Source: Ceratodon purpureus (lineage: Eukaryota; Streptophyta; Bryopsida; Pseudoditrichales; Ditrichaceae). From it: a stretch of 64,000 nt of DNA. Below the pieces are notes generated by a model, which saw only the letters and a list, made by a program, of their open reading frames with translations, was not told the DNA's origin and searched no databases. Both the position numbers and the translations under genes were made by a program. The stretch's first letter is position 1; every line of letters starts with the position of its first letter. The stretch is taken from the NCBI GenBank assembly GCA_014871385.1, contig CM026431.1:14417094-14481093 (forward strand). The letters are read 5' to 3'. This document shows, piece after piece, positions 38,645-50,421 of the stretch.

Positions 38645-38943
38645 CGATAAACCTCACCCTCGTCTTAATGACAAGGCCCTCCAGGGCTCCCATAGGAGAG
38701 GCAAAAAGCTTCCTGTAATTTGTTTGTTAATGGAAAAAAATTAAAAATTAAAATATATAAACTAACTAAAAATAATGTAATGGGTCCCCGAGAAGTAATT
38801 CAGGGTCCCAAATTCCATTAAAAATAAAAAATTTACTAAAAAAGGGCCGCAAGCCTCGTAAAAATAGAATCAGGGAGGAGAGAAGAGGGAGAAGAGGAAG
38901 GGGAGGGCCCGTCTCGTCATTAAGATGAGGGCGGAGTTTATTG
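38645..38943 (-). mobile_element. MITE-like element, copy B, inverted
   Basis: About 299 bp with the same terminal repeats (left ATAAACCTCACCCTCGTCTT, right GATGAGGGCGGAGTTTAT). Its interior matches copy A only when reverse-complemented, including the pyrimidine tract and the GCGGCCCTTTTTTAGTAA block, so the two copies lie head to head about 75 bp apart. Confidence 0.75.
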
Positions 38944-41900
38944 TCCAGGTGTAAATTGTGTTTGCAAAATTGGCCCCTAAATGCCCTTGAGGCCAAAATG
39001 TAGTGGTTAGTAAGTTTTGGGTAGGATCCCATGGTGTCAAAAACAATTGTTATTTTTTTTGAAATTTTATGAGTAAGTTTTTTTTGTCATTATATACATG
39101 TCAAGTTTTGTTTAGTAAGATTCTAATATGTAATGCAAAAAATAAGAACAATTAAAAAATTAACTTGCCTTACAAAGAGGTGTTGGAAGGTATTTTTTGG
39201 TTTAAAATCATCATAGGCATTTACGGCATAAACTTGCAAAAGATTGAATGGACCTTGTTAATTCTAATTTTTTTTTTGAAACCCCTAAAGTTTTGATGTT
39301 ATTTTTCACCAAAACTGCCTCAAAACAGCCCTCTTCAAAGCAAGGTGGATTTTGCAAACTTGGGTTCTTTTTTAGTACATCTAACCGTAAGATCTGGTAG
39401 CTGACTTTTATATCTACATGTCCACCAAATCTCACATACTCATTCCTCACCAATTGCAAGATCGTAATGTTCAAAGTAGAAAAAACAAGTTTTTTTTTCC
39501 TGCAAAAAAAAGGGACATCAGAGTTTTGAAGACCCAAGAAACCATTTTTTAAAGTATATACGGAATAAATCTCTCCATATTATTGTTCCTAAGTTTGTTA
39601 GGTACATGTCCAAAAAATATCATATTAAAAAAACTTGTGGAAGGTTGCCAAAAAAATCATTTTCCGCTAGGGGGTATGCTGAAATTCACATACAAAGGCT
39701 GTTTTTTGACAATAAAAATAGTATATAAAAAATTCTTGGACTAAAAATCCAAACAGTGGAAACATGCTTTACTGCCTTATCTATAAATAGAAATTTTTAT
39801 TTTTGAAAAATATCAAAATCTCAATTTCTGGAATTTCAAAGTTTCATCTTTGGGCAGATTTGGGCAATTTTGGGCAGAATTTGTTGCATTCACAGTGGCT
39901 TAGATAATTTCAGCAGTTGCCCATCGAGCAGCGTTTGACACTTAAACCTTCATAACTTCTGATCCCAATGTCAGAATTGAAAAATAAAAATATGCACACA
40001 GAGTTCTCGGAACAGCAGATCTCCATTTAAAATTTCAAAAATCTCGATTTAAATTGAAATCGTAAGTACATGCCCGAATTCTAAAAAAGCCCAAATGTGG
40101 AAGATTGTCGTTTAGGGGTTAAAAAAATTGTATTAACCCATGAAGTTCTTTGTTGGTTTTTGGGCAAAATTGTCAAAGTGGAATTTTTCCCACTTTAGAC
40201 CTAATAAATCTCAATCTAAGCATTATCTTGTTAGATTTAACCGTAGGATCGTAGAATCTTGAAACTGACTTGATATACTACTTATATATCAAAATTCAAC
40301 TGTTAATTCTTCTTCATTTAGGAGATCTCAATGATCAAAGGGTTCTAGAAATTTTTCCTAGCATTCTAAAAACTTTTGTTTGTCAAACTTTGAAGTCTGC
40401 CCTTGTAAAATTGATGTATGCTTTAACTTGAGTTAGTTAATAAATCAAGTCAAAATTTTCATAGCAATGTTGTTTCAAATTTTCTTTGGATGTATACTAC
40501 AAAGATGAAGAAAATAATTTGATGAAATGCAATCATATCTTCATCTTTGTGAACAAAATCCAACATCATGAGTCAAGTACAACAAATTTGCTAAGACCAC
40601 TAAAGATACCTTTCTTGATGATGGAGTAAATTCAGCTTGGTCAAATTTTGCATATTTACATATTTTTTATTTAGAATGACCATTTATCATAGAGATTAGG
40701 AGAGCATTAAAGGTAATAGATTTATAAGTAAAAGCATACAAAATTTGATTTAGATACCACATGTTTTGATCAAACACAATTTTATTTGCTTAAGTCTCTA
40801 AATAGTCATAGACATAGAGAAACGTGGTGGTCTCTTTAAATTAGACATATGAAAACTTGGTAGTCTCTAAAGTAGTAAATTTTTTTTTAAAAAAAAATTA
40901 GTTTTCGAGGATGGAATGACAGCAAGACTAATTTACTTGAGTTTAAAAACCAAACGCTCTTACAAATTGAATATAGTGAGACCATCATACTCTTCCATGC
41001 CTTTCAAGTTATTTGAAGAAAAAATACTAAAACAACAAAACAAAACTCATAGTATCTTTAAAATCTCAATGTGACTTTAAGAATATCTCTAATATTTCCT
41101 TTTTTATCTTCGGTAAGTAAATCCAATAAGACCTATTAATCCATCTAGTAATAAAAATCTTGATAAATTAAATTTTTTTCCTACCTTATTTGACAACAAA
41201 ATCGATTAAATAGCCAATTGTTTGATTAATTAAGTGACCAAATTCCTTCAACAAGGAGACAAATTCTTTGTAGGAATCGAAAAGATTTGTTACTAAAGTA
41301 AAGGTACCAACAACAAAAAGGGACCTACAAACTAATTATTTTAGACCTTCCATTAATAGCTCATAATGGCATTATTTTTCAACTCCTCATTGTCACTGTT
41401 AATGACTCCTCATCGGCCAATTAATAACTAAACACCCATCCTTTTGCTAACTAGTAGCAATTCTCACAAGCATCCACTACCAGTCATTGAAACTCTAATT
41501 TATGGACATTGAAAAATTCACCAAAAATTCAATAAAATTCCTAAATTTTTGATTTTTTTTTGGGTTCACACTCTTTATATGTACCCAATTTTTACATATT
41601 TTGCCATATAACCAGCAAAAAGGCTCTGATTCTGCCAATTTCCGGTGCTGCTCCCTAAAAATTTCAATCAACTCAAAACACTTCCTGTTTGCCCACTCCC
41701 CACATGAAGGGCAAGTGCACCCACCAACTGGGTCAAACGGAAACTCCCAAGGAATCGCAAAGCTCATCCGATCCACGGCACTCGCCTCATCTTCGCGGAT
41801 AATGCCCACATCTTCTTAAATTTTTAATTCCTTTATTCGGATGCACAACTGTTATTGTCGCATTTAATGGTATTCCTCGGATATCGCCTTCTCGTCAACC

Positions 41901-42588
41901 ACGGATCTCGCACCCGCCGCCAAACCGGGCTCGAAACGGGGCCAATATTGCGAACTCTTCCTGTGTCTAGAACCTGGAGCTGGAGGTAGAAATGGTTGAG
42001 GTCATGGCCCATGCATGTCCCTCATCGGATTCGATTCCTCGTAGCTGATGGTGATGACGATGAGTAGAGGTCGCACATGATTAGACTAGTGCCGAAGTTG
42101 TGTAGAGTGATTGGGAAACTGGTTTGCAGGATTATCTAGAACGGTTCAGGATCAAGTGGATTGTCCTGAACTGGTGCAGTTTCTGAGTCGAGGTGATTGC
42201 ACAGGTTTGGATCCGGGAAGTTTATGGTTTTTTTATTCGAGTGGGTCCGTCGTGATGAGCTATGTGCTTTTGGATGGGATTCGCGCAGTAGAGTGTCCAG
42301 TTGGAGGTGCATGGAACTGGCAAGGTGGGAGTTTTGTTGCTGCTCCAGGCGGAGACATGGAGATTGTCAGCTCTGCATGTAGTCGGTTGGAGTTTTGTAA
42401 GGAAGTATGAGATTGTGGTATGTGGAGAGCGAGTGGTGTGGAAGCCTTGGTTTGCTCAGTTTGAAGCAGGCTGCAAAGGCGCCTGCTTCGTGAGCGTTTG
42501 TGGAGGTAGGGGATTTTTTTGCGGGCTGTGTTCGTCGAGGTTTGCGAGTGTTTCTATCCGTGGAGATCATATCTCGGAGCCGTATGCC
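38944..42588. other. AT-rich spacer with a dispersed repeat
   Basis: Mostly AT-rich with no supported gene. 39660-39930 is an inverted, diverged copy of 55900-56150. A minus-strand ORF at 41495-41809 (104 codons, with CTCPSCGEW) has some nucleotide similarity to the same repeat family near its 3' end and is more likely repeat-derived than a gene. 41820-42588 leads into the phytol-kinase-like gene. Confidence 0.45.
39660..39930 (+). repeat. dispersed repeat, copy 1
   Basis: Shares GGTATGCTGAAATTCA, AAAGGC, TTGGA..AAAATCC, AACATGC and the motif TTTTGGGCAGA in order with the reverse complement of 55900-56150. Confidence 0.6.
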
Positions 42589-43668
42589 ATGGGTTTCGCC
42601 TATTTGGGCGCTGCGCGAGGAGGTCAGGCCGCTTGCGCCGCGCAGTCTCTGGGTTTGATCAAACAAAATGGGTTGCTGAGAAGCGGCTGCACACTCCCGG
42701 CGTTGCGTCGCTCCGCTCGCGTTCATCACAGGAACCGCATCTCTGTACTGCGAGCCAGCTCCGAGCCCCAGTTAGTGCAAAATTTTGACAGCCAGAGATT
42801 ACGTTTCCAGAGCAGCCTCACAAGTGCTCCCGGGGCCGCATCGTTTGGTGGACAGAGCGCGCACGTCGCAGTGGAAGGCGGTGAGAGTGGGCTATGGCCG
42901 ACTGTTGCCCCAATCCAACACGACGTGGGGGTCACGCTTCTGGTCCTCGTGGGCGCATGGGCGTGGGTGCGAGTCTTTGATTTTCTCACCAAGCAGAAGT
43001 ACCTCGGACAGAAGCTGAGCCGAAAGCTGGTGCACATTTCCTCGGGCCTTCTGTTCGCGTCCTGCTGGCCGCTCTACAGCGCATTCCCGTGGGCGCAATA
43101 CATTGCAGCGCTGGTACCAGTGAGCAACGGAATCCGGCTTCTCGTGTATGGCTTGGGTGTCCTCAAGGACGAGGGGCTGGTGAAGTCCGTCAGCAGGGAG
43201 GGTGATCCCCGGGAGCTTCTGCGGGGGCCGTTGTACTATGTCGTGGTTTTAGTCTTCAGCACGATTCTCTTCTGGCGTGAGTCGCCCGTGGGCGTCATGG
43301 CGCTTGCTATGATGTGTGGGGGCGATGGCGTTGCCGACATTGTTGGCAGGCGGTTTGGGTCGAGCAAGCTGCCTTACAATCCGAGCAAGAGCTGGGCGGG
43401 CAGCGTGGCGATGTTCTTGTTTGGGTTGCTTGTGTCGTATGCGTGTCTGTGGTACTTCTCTTTCATGGGATTCTATCACCTCGACACGGGAGATACATTG
43501 ATCCGTCTAGCAGTGGTTTCTCTTGCGGCGACGGTGGTTGAGTCGCTCCCCATTTCGACCAAGCTTGATGATAATGTCACTGTTCCACTGACGACTGTCG
43601 TGATGGGTATGCTTCTCTTTCCTTCCGGTGGTAATGCGTTTGGGCTTCCTCAAGTGAATTTAATATAA
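42589..43668 (+). CDS. VTE5: phytol kinase-like enzyme, plastid-targeted
   Basis: A single exon of 359 residues from the Met at 42589; the frame is open upstream to 42301 but that part lacks family features. Residues 1-60 are rich in Ala, Ser and Arg like a plastid transit peptide. The mature part is a polytopic membrane protein of the CTP-dependent polyprenol kinase/cytidylyltransferase fold: RKLVHISSGLLFASCWPLYS, EGDPRELLRGPLYYV, GGDGVADIVGRRFGSSKLP, KSWAGS and DDNVTVPL. These match VTE5 and its close relative farnesol kinase. VTE5 uses CTP to phosphorylate phytol from chlorophyll breakdown, feeding tocopherol and phylloquinone synthesis in the plastid envelope. VTE5 and farnesol kinase cannot be separated securely by eye; the lipid substrate is therefore inferred. 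Confidence 0.85.
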   Translation: MGFAYLGAARGGQAACAAQSLGLIKQNGLLRSGCTLPALRRSARVHHRNRISVLRASSEPQLVQNFDSQRLRFQSSLTSAPGAASFGGQSAHVAVEGGESGLWPTVAPIQHDVGVTLLVLVGAWAWVRVFDFLTKQKYLGQKLSRKLVHISSGLLFASCWPLYSAFPWAQYIAALVPVSNGIRLLVYGLGVLKDEGLVKSVSREGDPRELLRGPLYYVVVLVFSTILFWRESPVGVMALAMMCGGDGVADIVGRRFGSSKLPYNPSKSWAGSVAMFLFGLLVSYACLWYFSFMGFYHLDTGDTLIRLAVVSLAATVVESLPISTKLDDNVTVPLTTVVMGMLLFPSGGNAFGLPQVNLI

Positions 43669-44555
43669 TACATATTGTAGCCTCTTCAACCTTTGAAAGA
43701 TGGCAGTTGGCGCGTCCTCTTAGGTTTTCTTTTTTTCTTTTTTTTTGGGTTTCTAGGAAAGTTGAGATTTACTTCAGAATTACACGCCTCATTTCTGGAT
43801 TAATGATACGGGTCAATTAATACCCACACAATTCATACAATATCACACAAATTCCATTAGTTTAGATGTTTTATTTCGTATGAGCAATTTGGTATTACCA
43901 CGTGACAGGGAAGGCTGTCTGTTTTCATATTTGACACACTGCTTTTCTTAACATTACGTAGGAGAAAGTGAATCTGCAGCATAACACTTTGCCAAATCGT
44001 GAATCCAGCTGGGAAATCAATGTACAGATTCCGGCAGAGTGCTTATGAAACACGATGCTGCAACTCATTGCCATATTCAGGGATCAGCAACGAGTAATGT
44101 TGACTGTTGTGTACTCTCTGGGTCGTAATAACTGCCAAGTCTGTATATTGCCAAATCTTGAATGGAAGCACCGCAATTGAAGTGACCGTTTGCCGTTTTG
44201 ATTTGGAAATTTGTATTCCTGAAAGAATTTGCTAACCCCATCTAATTTGCCAATTCATCTTCCATAGATCCCCTGTCAATGTCTAACGGAATGAATTCTG
44301 AGAATCTCAAGGAATAACTTCCTCTATAGAAGCGCCCTGGTGCTCTGGTTTTAGCTTGACTTCTGCATCATCCAAAACAAAGAAATTCAGCATTGGATCA
44401 GTTTCAAACATTCACCAAAATATTCATGATAAAGAAAGTAACAACCACTACGAGTGTGGAGAATTTTTTTCTCAGGTTGCGGACGACCGCTAAAAATCAC
44501 AAAAACTGAGATGATTCTATGATCGTACAAAACACAACAAACCAGAACCCTAACC
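43669..44555. other. convergent spacer
   Basis: 3' flanks of the phytol-kinase-like and MZM1-like genes. No other feature was seen. Confidence 0.5.
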
Positions 44556-44840
44556 CTAAATCTTTACATTCGACAGGTCGGGGAAATCACCGTAATTGCC
44601 TCGGTCGTTCTGCTTAGCCTGTATTATGTTAGCTTTCATAAATTTGATAGCTTCCCGGGCCTTAGTCATCAGTTTATCCAACTCCTCACCGGGACCCACA
44701 TTCCTATGCTCATCGAAATCGTCTCGAATCTGCTTAGCTGCAGCAACTAGCATTTCCGGGTCACCAGCGAAGCACTGTTTCCGTGTCCGAAGTAATGCTC
44801 TGAAAATTGACAAAGCTTCAGCGCTCCTCGCACCTGCCAT
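44556..44840 (-). CDS. MZM1: LYR-motif protein, MZM1/LYRM7-like
   Basis: A single exon of 94 residues. The LYR motif is present in the relaxed form IFR (ALSIFRALLR, residues 9-18), followed by a three-helix body with FAGD, AAKQIRDDF, EHRNV, KAREAIKFM and the conserved IIQAKQNDRGNY. This fits plant MZM1/LYRM7, a mitochondrial matrix chaperone that holds the Rieske iron-sulfur protein before its insertion into complex III. The length is close to the plant homologues (about 100). Confidence 0.85.
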   Translation of the reverse strand: MAGARSAEALSIFRALLRTRKQCFAGDPEMLVAAAKQIRDDFDEHRNVGPGEELDKLMTKAREAIKFMKANIIQAKQNDRGNYGDFPDLSNVKI

Positions 44841-45800
44841 TTCAAATGTGCAGAATTTCTACTCGGTGGATCACATCGAGAGGATACGACTTCACATTAT
44901 GGAGCCTGTCTCTTGAGTCGCTTCGTCTCCTCAAGGCTCAAGCGATCACGGCAGCTGAGATCCGTTCCCAACAACGTCAACAGCCTCCGGGTATACGAAA
45001 ACCAAAGCATCAGATGATGCTTATGCCCGTTATGACATGGAAGTATCATACATATCTCTCTTGAAACTTAGAAGAAAACCTCAAAGTGTGACTTTCAAAT
45101 GAACCTCAGTAAGGGTACATGCGCCGTGGAGGTAGGAACAGTAGTCGAGACCTGCCGATCGAGAATATGACAGATCGTGAAGAAGTCGGGCCTCACCTTG
45201 CACAAAATCCATGGTAAAAATTGACAAAAACTTCAAATCAATTAATAAAACATAATATATACATATGAAAAAATATAAAAAAACATTGAAAAAAAAAAAA
45301 AAGATGGAAAAAATAATCGATCAATAATCGACAAAATAATCCAAACCAATAAAGAAATCCTTGGATTTGCCATTAGGTCTTAAATCTAATTCTTTGTTTA
45401 ATCACTACAGTGTGAGATTTGAAAATAGGAGTTTTAAATGACAAAGTGGCATTTCTGTATACATTCAAGAAGGACCTGGAATTCAAAGCTTTGGTTTGTG
45501 ATGGGCTAAAGTGCGAGAAGAAGCACAACACCGACAACAACTGACGCCGAAATGGTGAATGCCTATTAGCGAAGAAGTTGCGGCGCCACAAGCACTCTAG
45601 AGTGGCACAGATCCGAGTGCAACGGATTGGGGAGCGAGTTTGCAAGTTGTAGGGAGGATTCCAAATCCCACATTTTCGTTCACCAACGATGTCATTTATT
45701 TCCTCTCTCAACCACGACTGAGGACTTTCATACACCATAGACATTCACGGAAGGAGTTCAAGATTCGAAGGTAACATCAGTATTGTAAGTTGTGAGCTCA
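44841..45800. other. spacer before the tandem array
   Basis: Upstream flank of MZM1, then an AT-rich stretch with a poly-A run near 45290-45303. No gene seen. Confidence 0.45.
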
Positions 45801-46659
45801 ACCACAATGTCCCGGGAGGTGCTCACTACTCAATGCTGAAACTTCACACCGTTCCAAATAATCTTCCGGGCCAGCAGTGTTGCTCAGATCCGATCATGCA
45901 TATTATGATCAACACCCTCGGAACCTTGGAAATTGATACAAACTTGGATTTCATGGACATCACGTATAGCAATGCACTTTCCAGAAAACACATCTCTGTC
46001 GTTATTTATCTTCAGTGTCACACATGTCAACCATTGGAGGCTCCAATGGACATAACTGCACTTCCAATCTAGATAGTACTAATGCTGTTGACATACGGAC
46101 TGAAGTCACACTAAGGCGCGCAGTAGTACCGGTTCACATGAACCAGTGCAGCACGGCGAGTATCCTGGCACTCATCAGCATGTTACGGAGTTCACGATTT
46201 TATTATTCAGCGATTCACTTGCTCTAAATTGGCTTGACCTGCGCAATTCAACCGAACATGATTTCCCAGTCAGATCTGAAGCGTGATCGCGAAAGTTCAG
46301 TTTCCAAAAGTAGGACTCCCCGTCGAAACATTTGAACTACACTAGCTCACCAACAAAGATCATAGAATCGAAGGCGGGGTTGTGCAAGGACATGAGGCCA
46401 CTGGACCAAGTTCTCAGCTTAGATATTAATGACATACTTCGTGATACTAATGATCAACGCGCTGCAGATATAAGATGAGAAGAATTATTTTCGTCAAGAC
46501 ATTCCGATAATTTGTGCATTAGTAGTCCAGCTCTGTGACAGCTTCGCTGAAGAAACACATATCACACGCAAGATCGTACTATGCTGAACTGGATATGGTG
46601 GCTTCATCGTACCTCAGGAGGACGAACCATGACAGAGTCGTCTACCACCGAGTCGACAA

Positions 46660-47151
46660 TTAAGCGGACGTCGGCAGTGCACATTCCGAGTTGAGTTGCA
46701 TTGGGCCCAGGCCTAAGTCAGCTGTGGAAGTAGCTTGCAGGCCAGGGCTCTGTCCATTGACACACGGGGTAGACAAATTGATCGATAAGGTGTTCGTCAG
46801 CACAACCACCCTCGCGATCGCATTGTTTGACGCGGAATATACCGTATTCTCGTACGTATAGAATATCGACGGCAGCAGCAAGGGAGCCGTTAGAAGCACC
46901 TTCAGCACCCCCTTCTTCCCAGGTGCAACGGTCACCGATTGCTCAGATCCTAAAGGAGGTGCTGGCAATCGGGCCACCAGGCTGGCCGACAAAGAATTCA
47001 CGATTGTGACGTTGGCGATCGACACATCCCCGACGGGAGGCAGCTGAGCGTGGGCGCCCGGAGCACAAGCTGTAGCGAGCATGATGACCGCCATCACCAA
47101 CAGCAGGGCCGGCTGCTGAGCAGCTGCGAATCTGGAGCCGCAGGTCGCCAT
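46660..47151 (-). CDS. small secreted protein, array copy A
   Basis: 163 residues, single exon. The signal peptide has a hydrophobic core LLLVMAVIMLATA and probably ends after GAHA (about residue 35). The mature chain is rich in Ser, Thr, Val and Leu, with potential N-glycosylation sites (ANVT, INLS), and looks like a beta-sheet protein. Two conserved Cys in TPCVNGQSPGL and NSECALP could form a disulfide. No known domain was recognised. Two paralogues follow on the same strand with the same promoter, so the family arose by local duplication. It should act in the wall or extracellular space; the role is unknown. Confidence 0.75.
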   Translation of the reverse strand: MATCGSRFAAAQQPALLLVMAVIMLATACAPGAHAQLPPVGDVSIANVTIVNSLSASLVARLPAPPLGSEQSVTVAPGKKGVLKVLLTAPLLLPSIFYTYENTVYSASNNAIARVVVLTNTLSINLSTPCVNGQSPGLQATSTADLGLGPMQLNSECALPTSA

Positions 47152-47300
47152 GGTCAGTTGTTGTTGGAAGGCCGGCGAGTAAACTGAAAGTCGGACCAGT
47201 TGGGTATGCTACGCAGCCAGCCAAGTCGAGAGCAGATTCGAATGCGACAATGGATCAGGGAGCTGGTTGTGAGTGTGGAGAGCTGTCAGGTCATGGGTCG

Positions 47301-47308
47301 TATTTATA
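47301..47308 (-). promoter_or_regulatory. TATA box of array copy A
   Basis: TATAAATA on the minus strand, about 150 bp upstream of the start codon, in a block that is conserved in all three units. Confidence 0.7.
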
Positions 47309-47720
47309 CAGTCGACCACCGCGATCTCGGACCAACTAGTATACTGCAACATGATTTTTGATGCTGTTGGTTCGTGATACGCGATCTAGCACGAAGACGT
47401 CGCGAGTATCTTTGCCGGGTGTGGGACATGACGATGATCGTCGATGTGAGATCATGCGCACCTGACTGCGCTCCTGCTCTGGATTCAAAAGTTCGAATCT
47501 GCAGTAGACACTGTGGTGCACAAAGTGACCGGGTCAGAAATGAAGATAAGTTCAATGATATACGACGTGCAGGACGTGCAAGGACGTCCTTTCGGTGAAT
47601 CTGTTTCTTGTCCAGGCAGGCGGACATCTTGAATTATACCATAAGTTGGATGTAGCTTACGGAGGGTCATCACTTGAGTAATATGGTGTTCGTGAGAAAG
47701 AAAGGTAAATAGCATATTCC

Positions 47721-48755
47721 AGATCCGGCGCAACTCGACGTTGGGCGTAATAAATTTGTGCAGTGTCTCGTGCAGTTGATGAGTACGAGTCGGGATGATG
47801 AATCGTCAGTTGTAAGTTTGGAGGTTTGGATAGCTTTGTGTGAAATAAGCGTCAACTTGTACGATCTGCTTTTTGGCTATGTCAGGTGAGAGTTGCATGA
47901 TCTTATATACTAACTTCAATGGCCAATGATGTCTTGGGCGCCTTAATGTTTATTACTAATCCTATACTTTTGTTTTGAATTCTACATTTCAAATATATTC
48001 ATTTATATGCACTTACATGCATGCATCATAGAAGGAAGTAGGTGATAGTGGATGTTGTTAAGCTTTAAAGAGCTTCAACTTTCAAAGTTATATAGGAAGC
48101 AAAATGCAATTCCAGAGAGCACAGTAAAGTGGACCACAAAGTGCAACATGTGATCACTAGGTAGTGAATATGAAGTGTGCTGTTTTTTAAAGCTCAAACT
48201 ATGGAAGTCAAATTGGTAACAATGTAAGCAACCTCACGAGCATCACGAGCCACTGCCACTCGGAAATTCCCGGAACACGATCCTGACTCCCTCAATTCTA
48301 CACCCTCATCAGAAAATGCAGCCTTGCTGCTGAGATCGCGCATCCTCAAATCTTGCTTCTTGATTTTTTTTTTTCGTGCCCTAACTTTCCTGCTTTGTAG
48401 AGGCCTTCTGTATTATCTGTGGAGCAGGCCTCTGTATTATTTGTGGAGAAGGCCTTATTTGTAGAGGCCTTCTGTATTATTTCTGGAGATTTTGAGTGCT
48501 AAATTATTAACTGTGTAAGTAACACACCTCGAGTGAAGTTATTTTTAAAGAATTTTATGCCAATTTACTTGAAATAAATTAAAGTATCCAAATGCAATTT
48601 AATTCAACAATTAACATAACGCAATTAACATATCTGGGTAGGTGGCCGCGTGATCAAGGTCAAGGAATTCAAAGTTTGAATTCAGCAAAAATAATTCATT
48701 TGTTAGTTAACATCTCTACAAGAACATACGATTACGTTTGATGAGTCCCACGGGA
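47721..48755. other. unit spacer A-B, AT-rich
   Basis: Not shared with the other unit spacer. It has no gene. It carries a short minisatellite at 48397-48490. Confidence 0.5.
48397..48490. repeat. short minisatellite
   Basis: About four imperfect units of the type GAGGCCTTCTGTATTATTTG followed by TGGAG, with one unit shortened. Confidence 0.8.
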
Positions 48756-49762
48756 CGATAGTGCGCCAACGCCACACTGACGGACTCTCCAAAATAACCG
48801 GTGCAGGCCCTGCGTTCTCAATAGCGCATGTATCCTGCGAGGTGCTCACTAGTCACTGCTACAACTCCACTTCGCTACAAATAATCTTCCAACCAAGCCT
48901 GTTACTGAGTTTAGATCACACAGTTATTTACGGAACCATGGAAATTGATACAAACTTGACCGTGGCTTTATGGACATCAAGTACACCAATATTGCACTTC
49001 CAGCAAATACATCTCTGTTTGTTATTTATCTTCAGTATCACACATGTCAACCATTGGAGGCTCCAATGGCCATAAGTCCATGACTACACTCGCAATCAAG
49101 AAAGTACTAATGCTGTTGACATAGGGACTGAAGTCACACTCAGGCGCGCAGTAGTACCGGTTGCCATGAACCAGTGCAGCACGGCGAGTATCCTGGCACT
49201 CATCAGCATTTACCGGAGTTAACGATTTCATTATTCAGCGGTTCTCCTGCTCGAAATTGGCTTGACCTGTGCAATTCAACCAAACATGATTTCCTAGTCA
49301 GATCTAAAGCGTGATCGTGCAAGTTCAGTTTCCAAAAGTAGGACTCCTCGTCGAAACATTTGAACTACTGTAACACTAGCTCACCACCAAAGATCATAGA
49401 ATCGAAGGCGGGTCCCAAGCGCCTCCGCCACTCCCGAATGCGTGATCACCCAACGTCCATCTGACGCGTGGAGGGGGTTGTGCAAGGACATTAGGCCACT
49501 GGACCAAGTTCTCAGCTTAGATATTAACGAGTTTAGACTTGGTCACAATAATGACGGTGCTACAGATATAAGATGAGAAGAATTATTATCGTCAAATCAT
49601 TTCGTTGATTTGTGCGTAGTTAGAGCTCTGTGACAGCTTTCCTGAAAAACCACAAATCACACGCAAGATCGTACTATGCTAAACTGGATAGCTGAACTGG
49701 ATATGGTGGCTTCATCGTACCTCAGGAGGACGTGCCATGACACAGTCGTCTACCACCGACAA

Positions 49763-50266
49763 TCAAGCTGCGGACGTGGGCAGTGCACATTCCGAATATA
49801 TTTGCTGCGGTTTGAGTGGTTCGATTGAGCCCAGGCTGAAGTTATGAGCTGTGGTATAATTAGCTTGCAGGCCAGGGCTCTGTCCATTGACACACGGGGT
49901 AGACACATAGATCGATAAGGTGTTCGTCAGCACTTTCACTCTTGCACCCACATTGCCTGACGCGGAGTACTTTGTATCCTCGTACGTGAAAAATATCGAC
50001 GGCAGGAAGGAATCCGTAAGAGCCGTCTGCAGCACCCCTTTCTTCCCAGGTGCAACGGTCACCGATTTCTCAGATCCTATATAAGTTGCTGGCAATGTGG
50101 CCACCAGGCTGGCCGACAAAGAATTCACGATTGTGAGGTTGGCGATCGAAAAAACCCCGATAAGTGCGTGGGCGCCCGGAGCACAAGCTGTGGCCAGCAT
50201 GAAGACCGCCATCACCAACAGCAGGGCCGGCTGAGTAGCTGCGAATCTGGAGCCGCATGTCGCCAT
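49763..50266 (-). CDS. small secreted protein, array copy B
   Basis: 167 residues, single exon, paralogue of copies A and C. The signal peptide is nearly identical (LLLVMAVFMLATACAPGAHA). The mature chain keeps IANLTIVNSLSASLVA, SVTVAPGKKGVLQ, SIFFTYEDTKYSAS, STPCVNGQSPGLQA and SECALPTSA. Differences are a shortened region just after the signal peptide and a longer C-terminal loop (TTAHNFSLGSIEPLKPQQ). The reading frame is intact, so it is probably expressed. Confidence 0.75.
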   Translation of the reverse strand: MATCGSRFAATQPALLLVMAVFMLATACAPGAHALIGVFSIANLTIVNSLSASLVATLPATYIGSEKSVTVAPGKKGVLQTALTDSFLPSIFFTYEDTKYSASGNVGARVKVLTNTLSIYVSTPCVNGQSPGLQANYTTAHNFSLGSIEPLKPQQIYSECALPTSAA

Positions 50267-50413
50267 GGTCAGTCGTTGTTGGAAGGCCGGCGGGTAAACG
50301 AAACTCGGACCGGTTCGAGATGCTACGCAACCATTCGAGCCGAGAGCGGATTCGAATGTGACAAGGGATCAGGGAGCTGGTTGTGAGTGTGAAGAGCTGT
50401 CAGGTCACGGGCG

Positions 50414-50421
50414 TATTTATA
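50414..50421 (-). promoter_or_regulatory. TATA box of array copy B
   Basis: TATAAATA on the minus strand about 148 bp upstream of the start codon, at the same relative place as in A and C. Confidence 0.7.

Larger units (their letters stand above)
45800..47720. repeat. tandem unit A of the secreted-protein array
   Basis: Contains one gene plus about 0.8 kb of 3' flank and 0.55 kb of 5' flank that recur in units B and C. Shared landmarks in order: GAGGTGCTCACTA, GGAACCTTGGAAATTGATAC, CCATTGGAGGCTCCAATGG, GCGCGCAGTAGTACCGGTT, the coding region, a TATA box, CAACTCGACGTTGGGCGT. Confidence 0.85.

Noticed and set aside
41495..41809. 104-codon minus-strand ORF with a CTCPSCGEW motif
   Set aside because: Its 3' part resembles the dispersed repeat near 55960, and it has no supporting splice sites or homologue known to me.
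42301..42588. In-frame extension of the phytol-kinase-like ORF
   Set aside because: It adds about 96 residues with no transit-peptide or family character; the Met at 42589 starts a convincing plastid signal.
48397..48490. CRISPR-like array
   Set aside because: Units are imperfect and contiguous, without unique spacers, in a eukaryotic genome.
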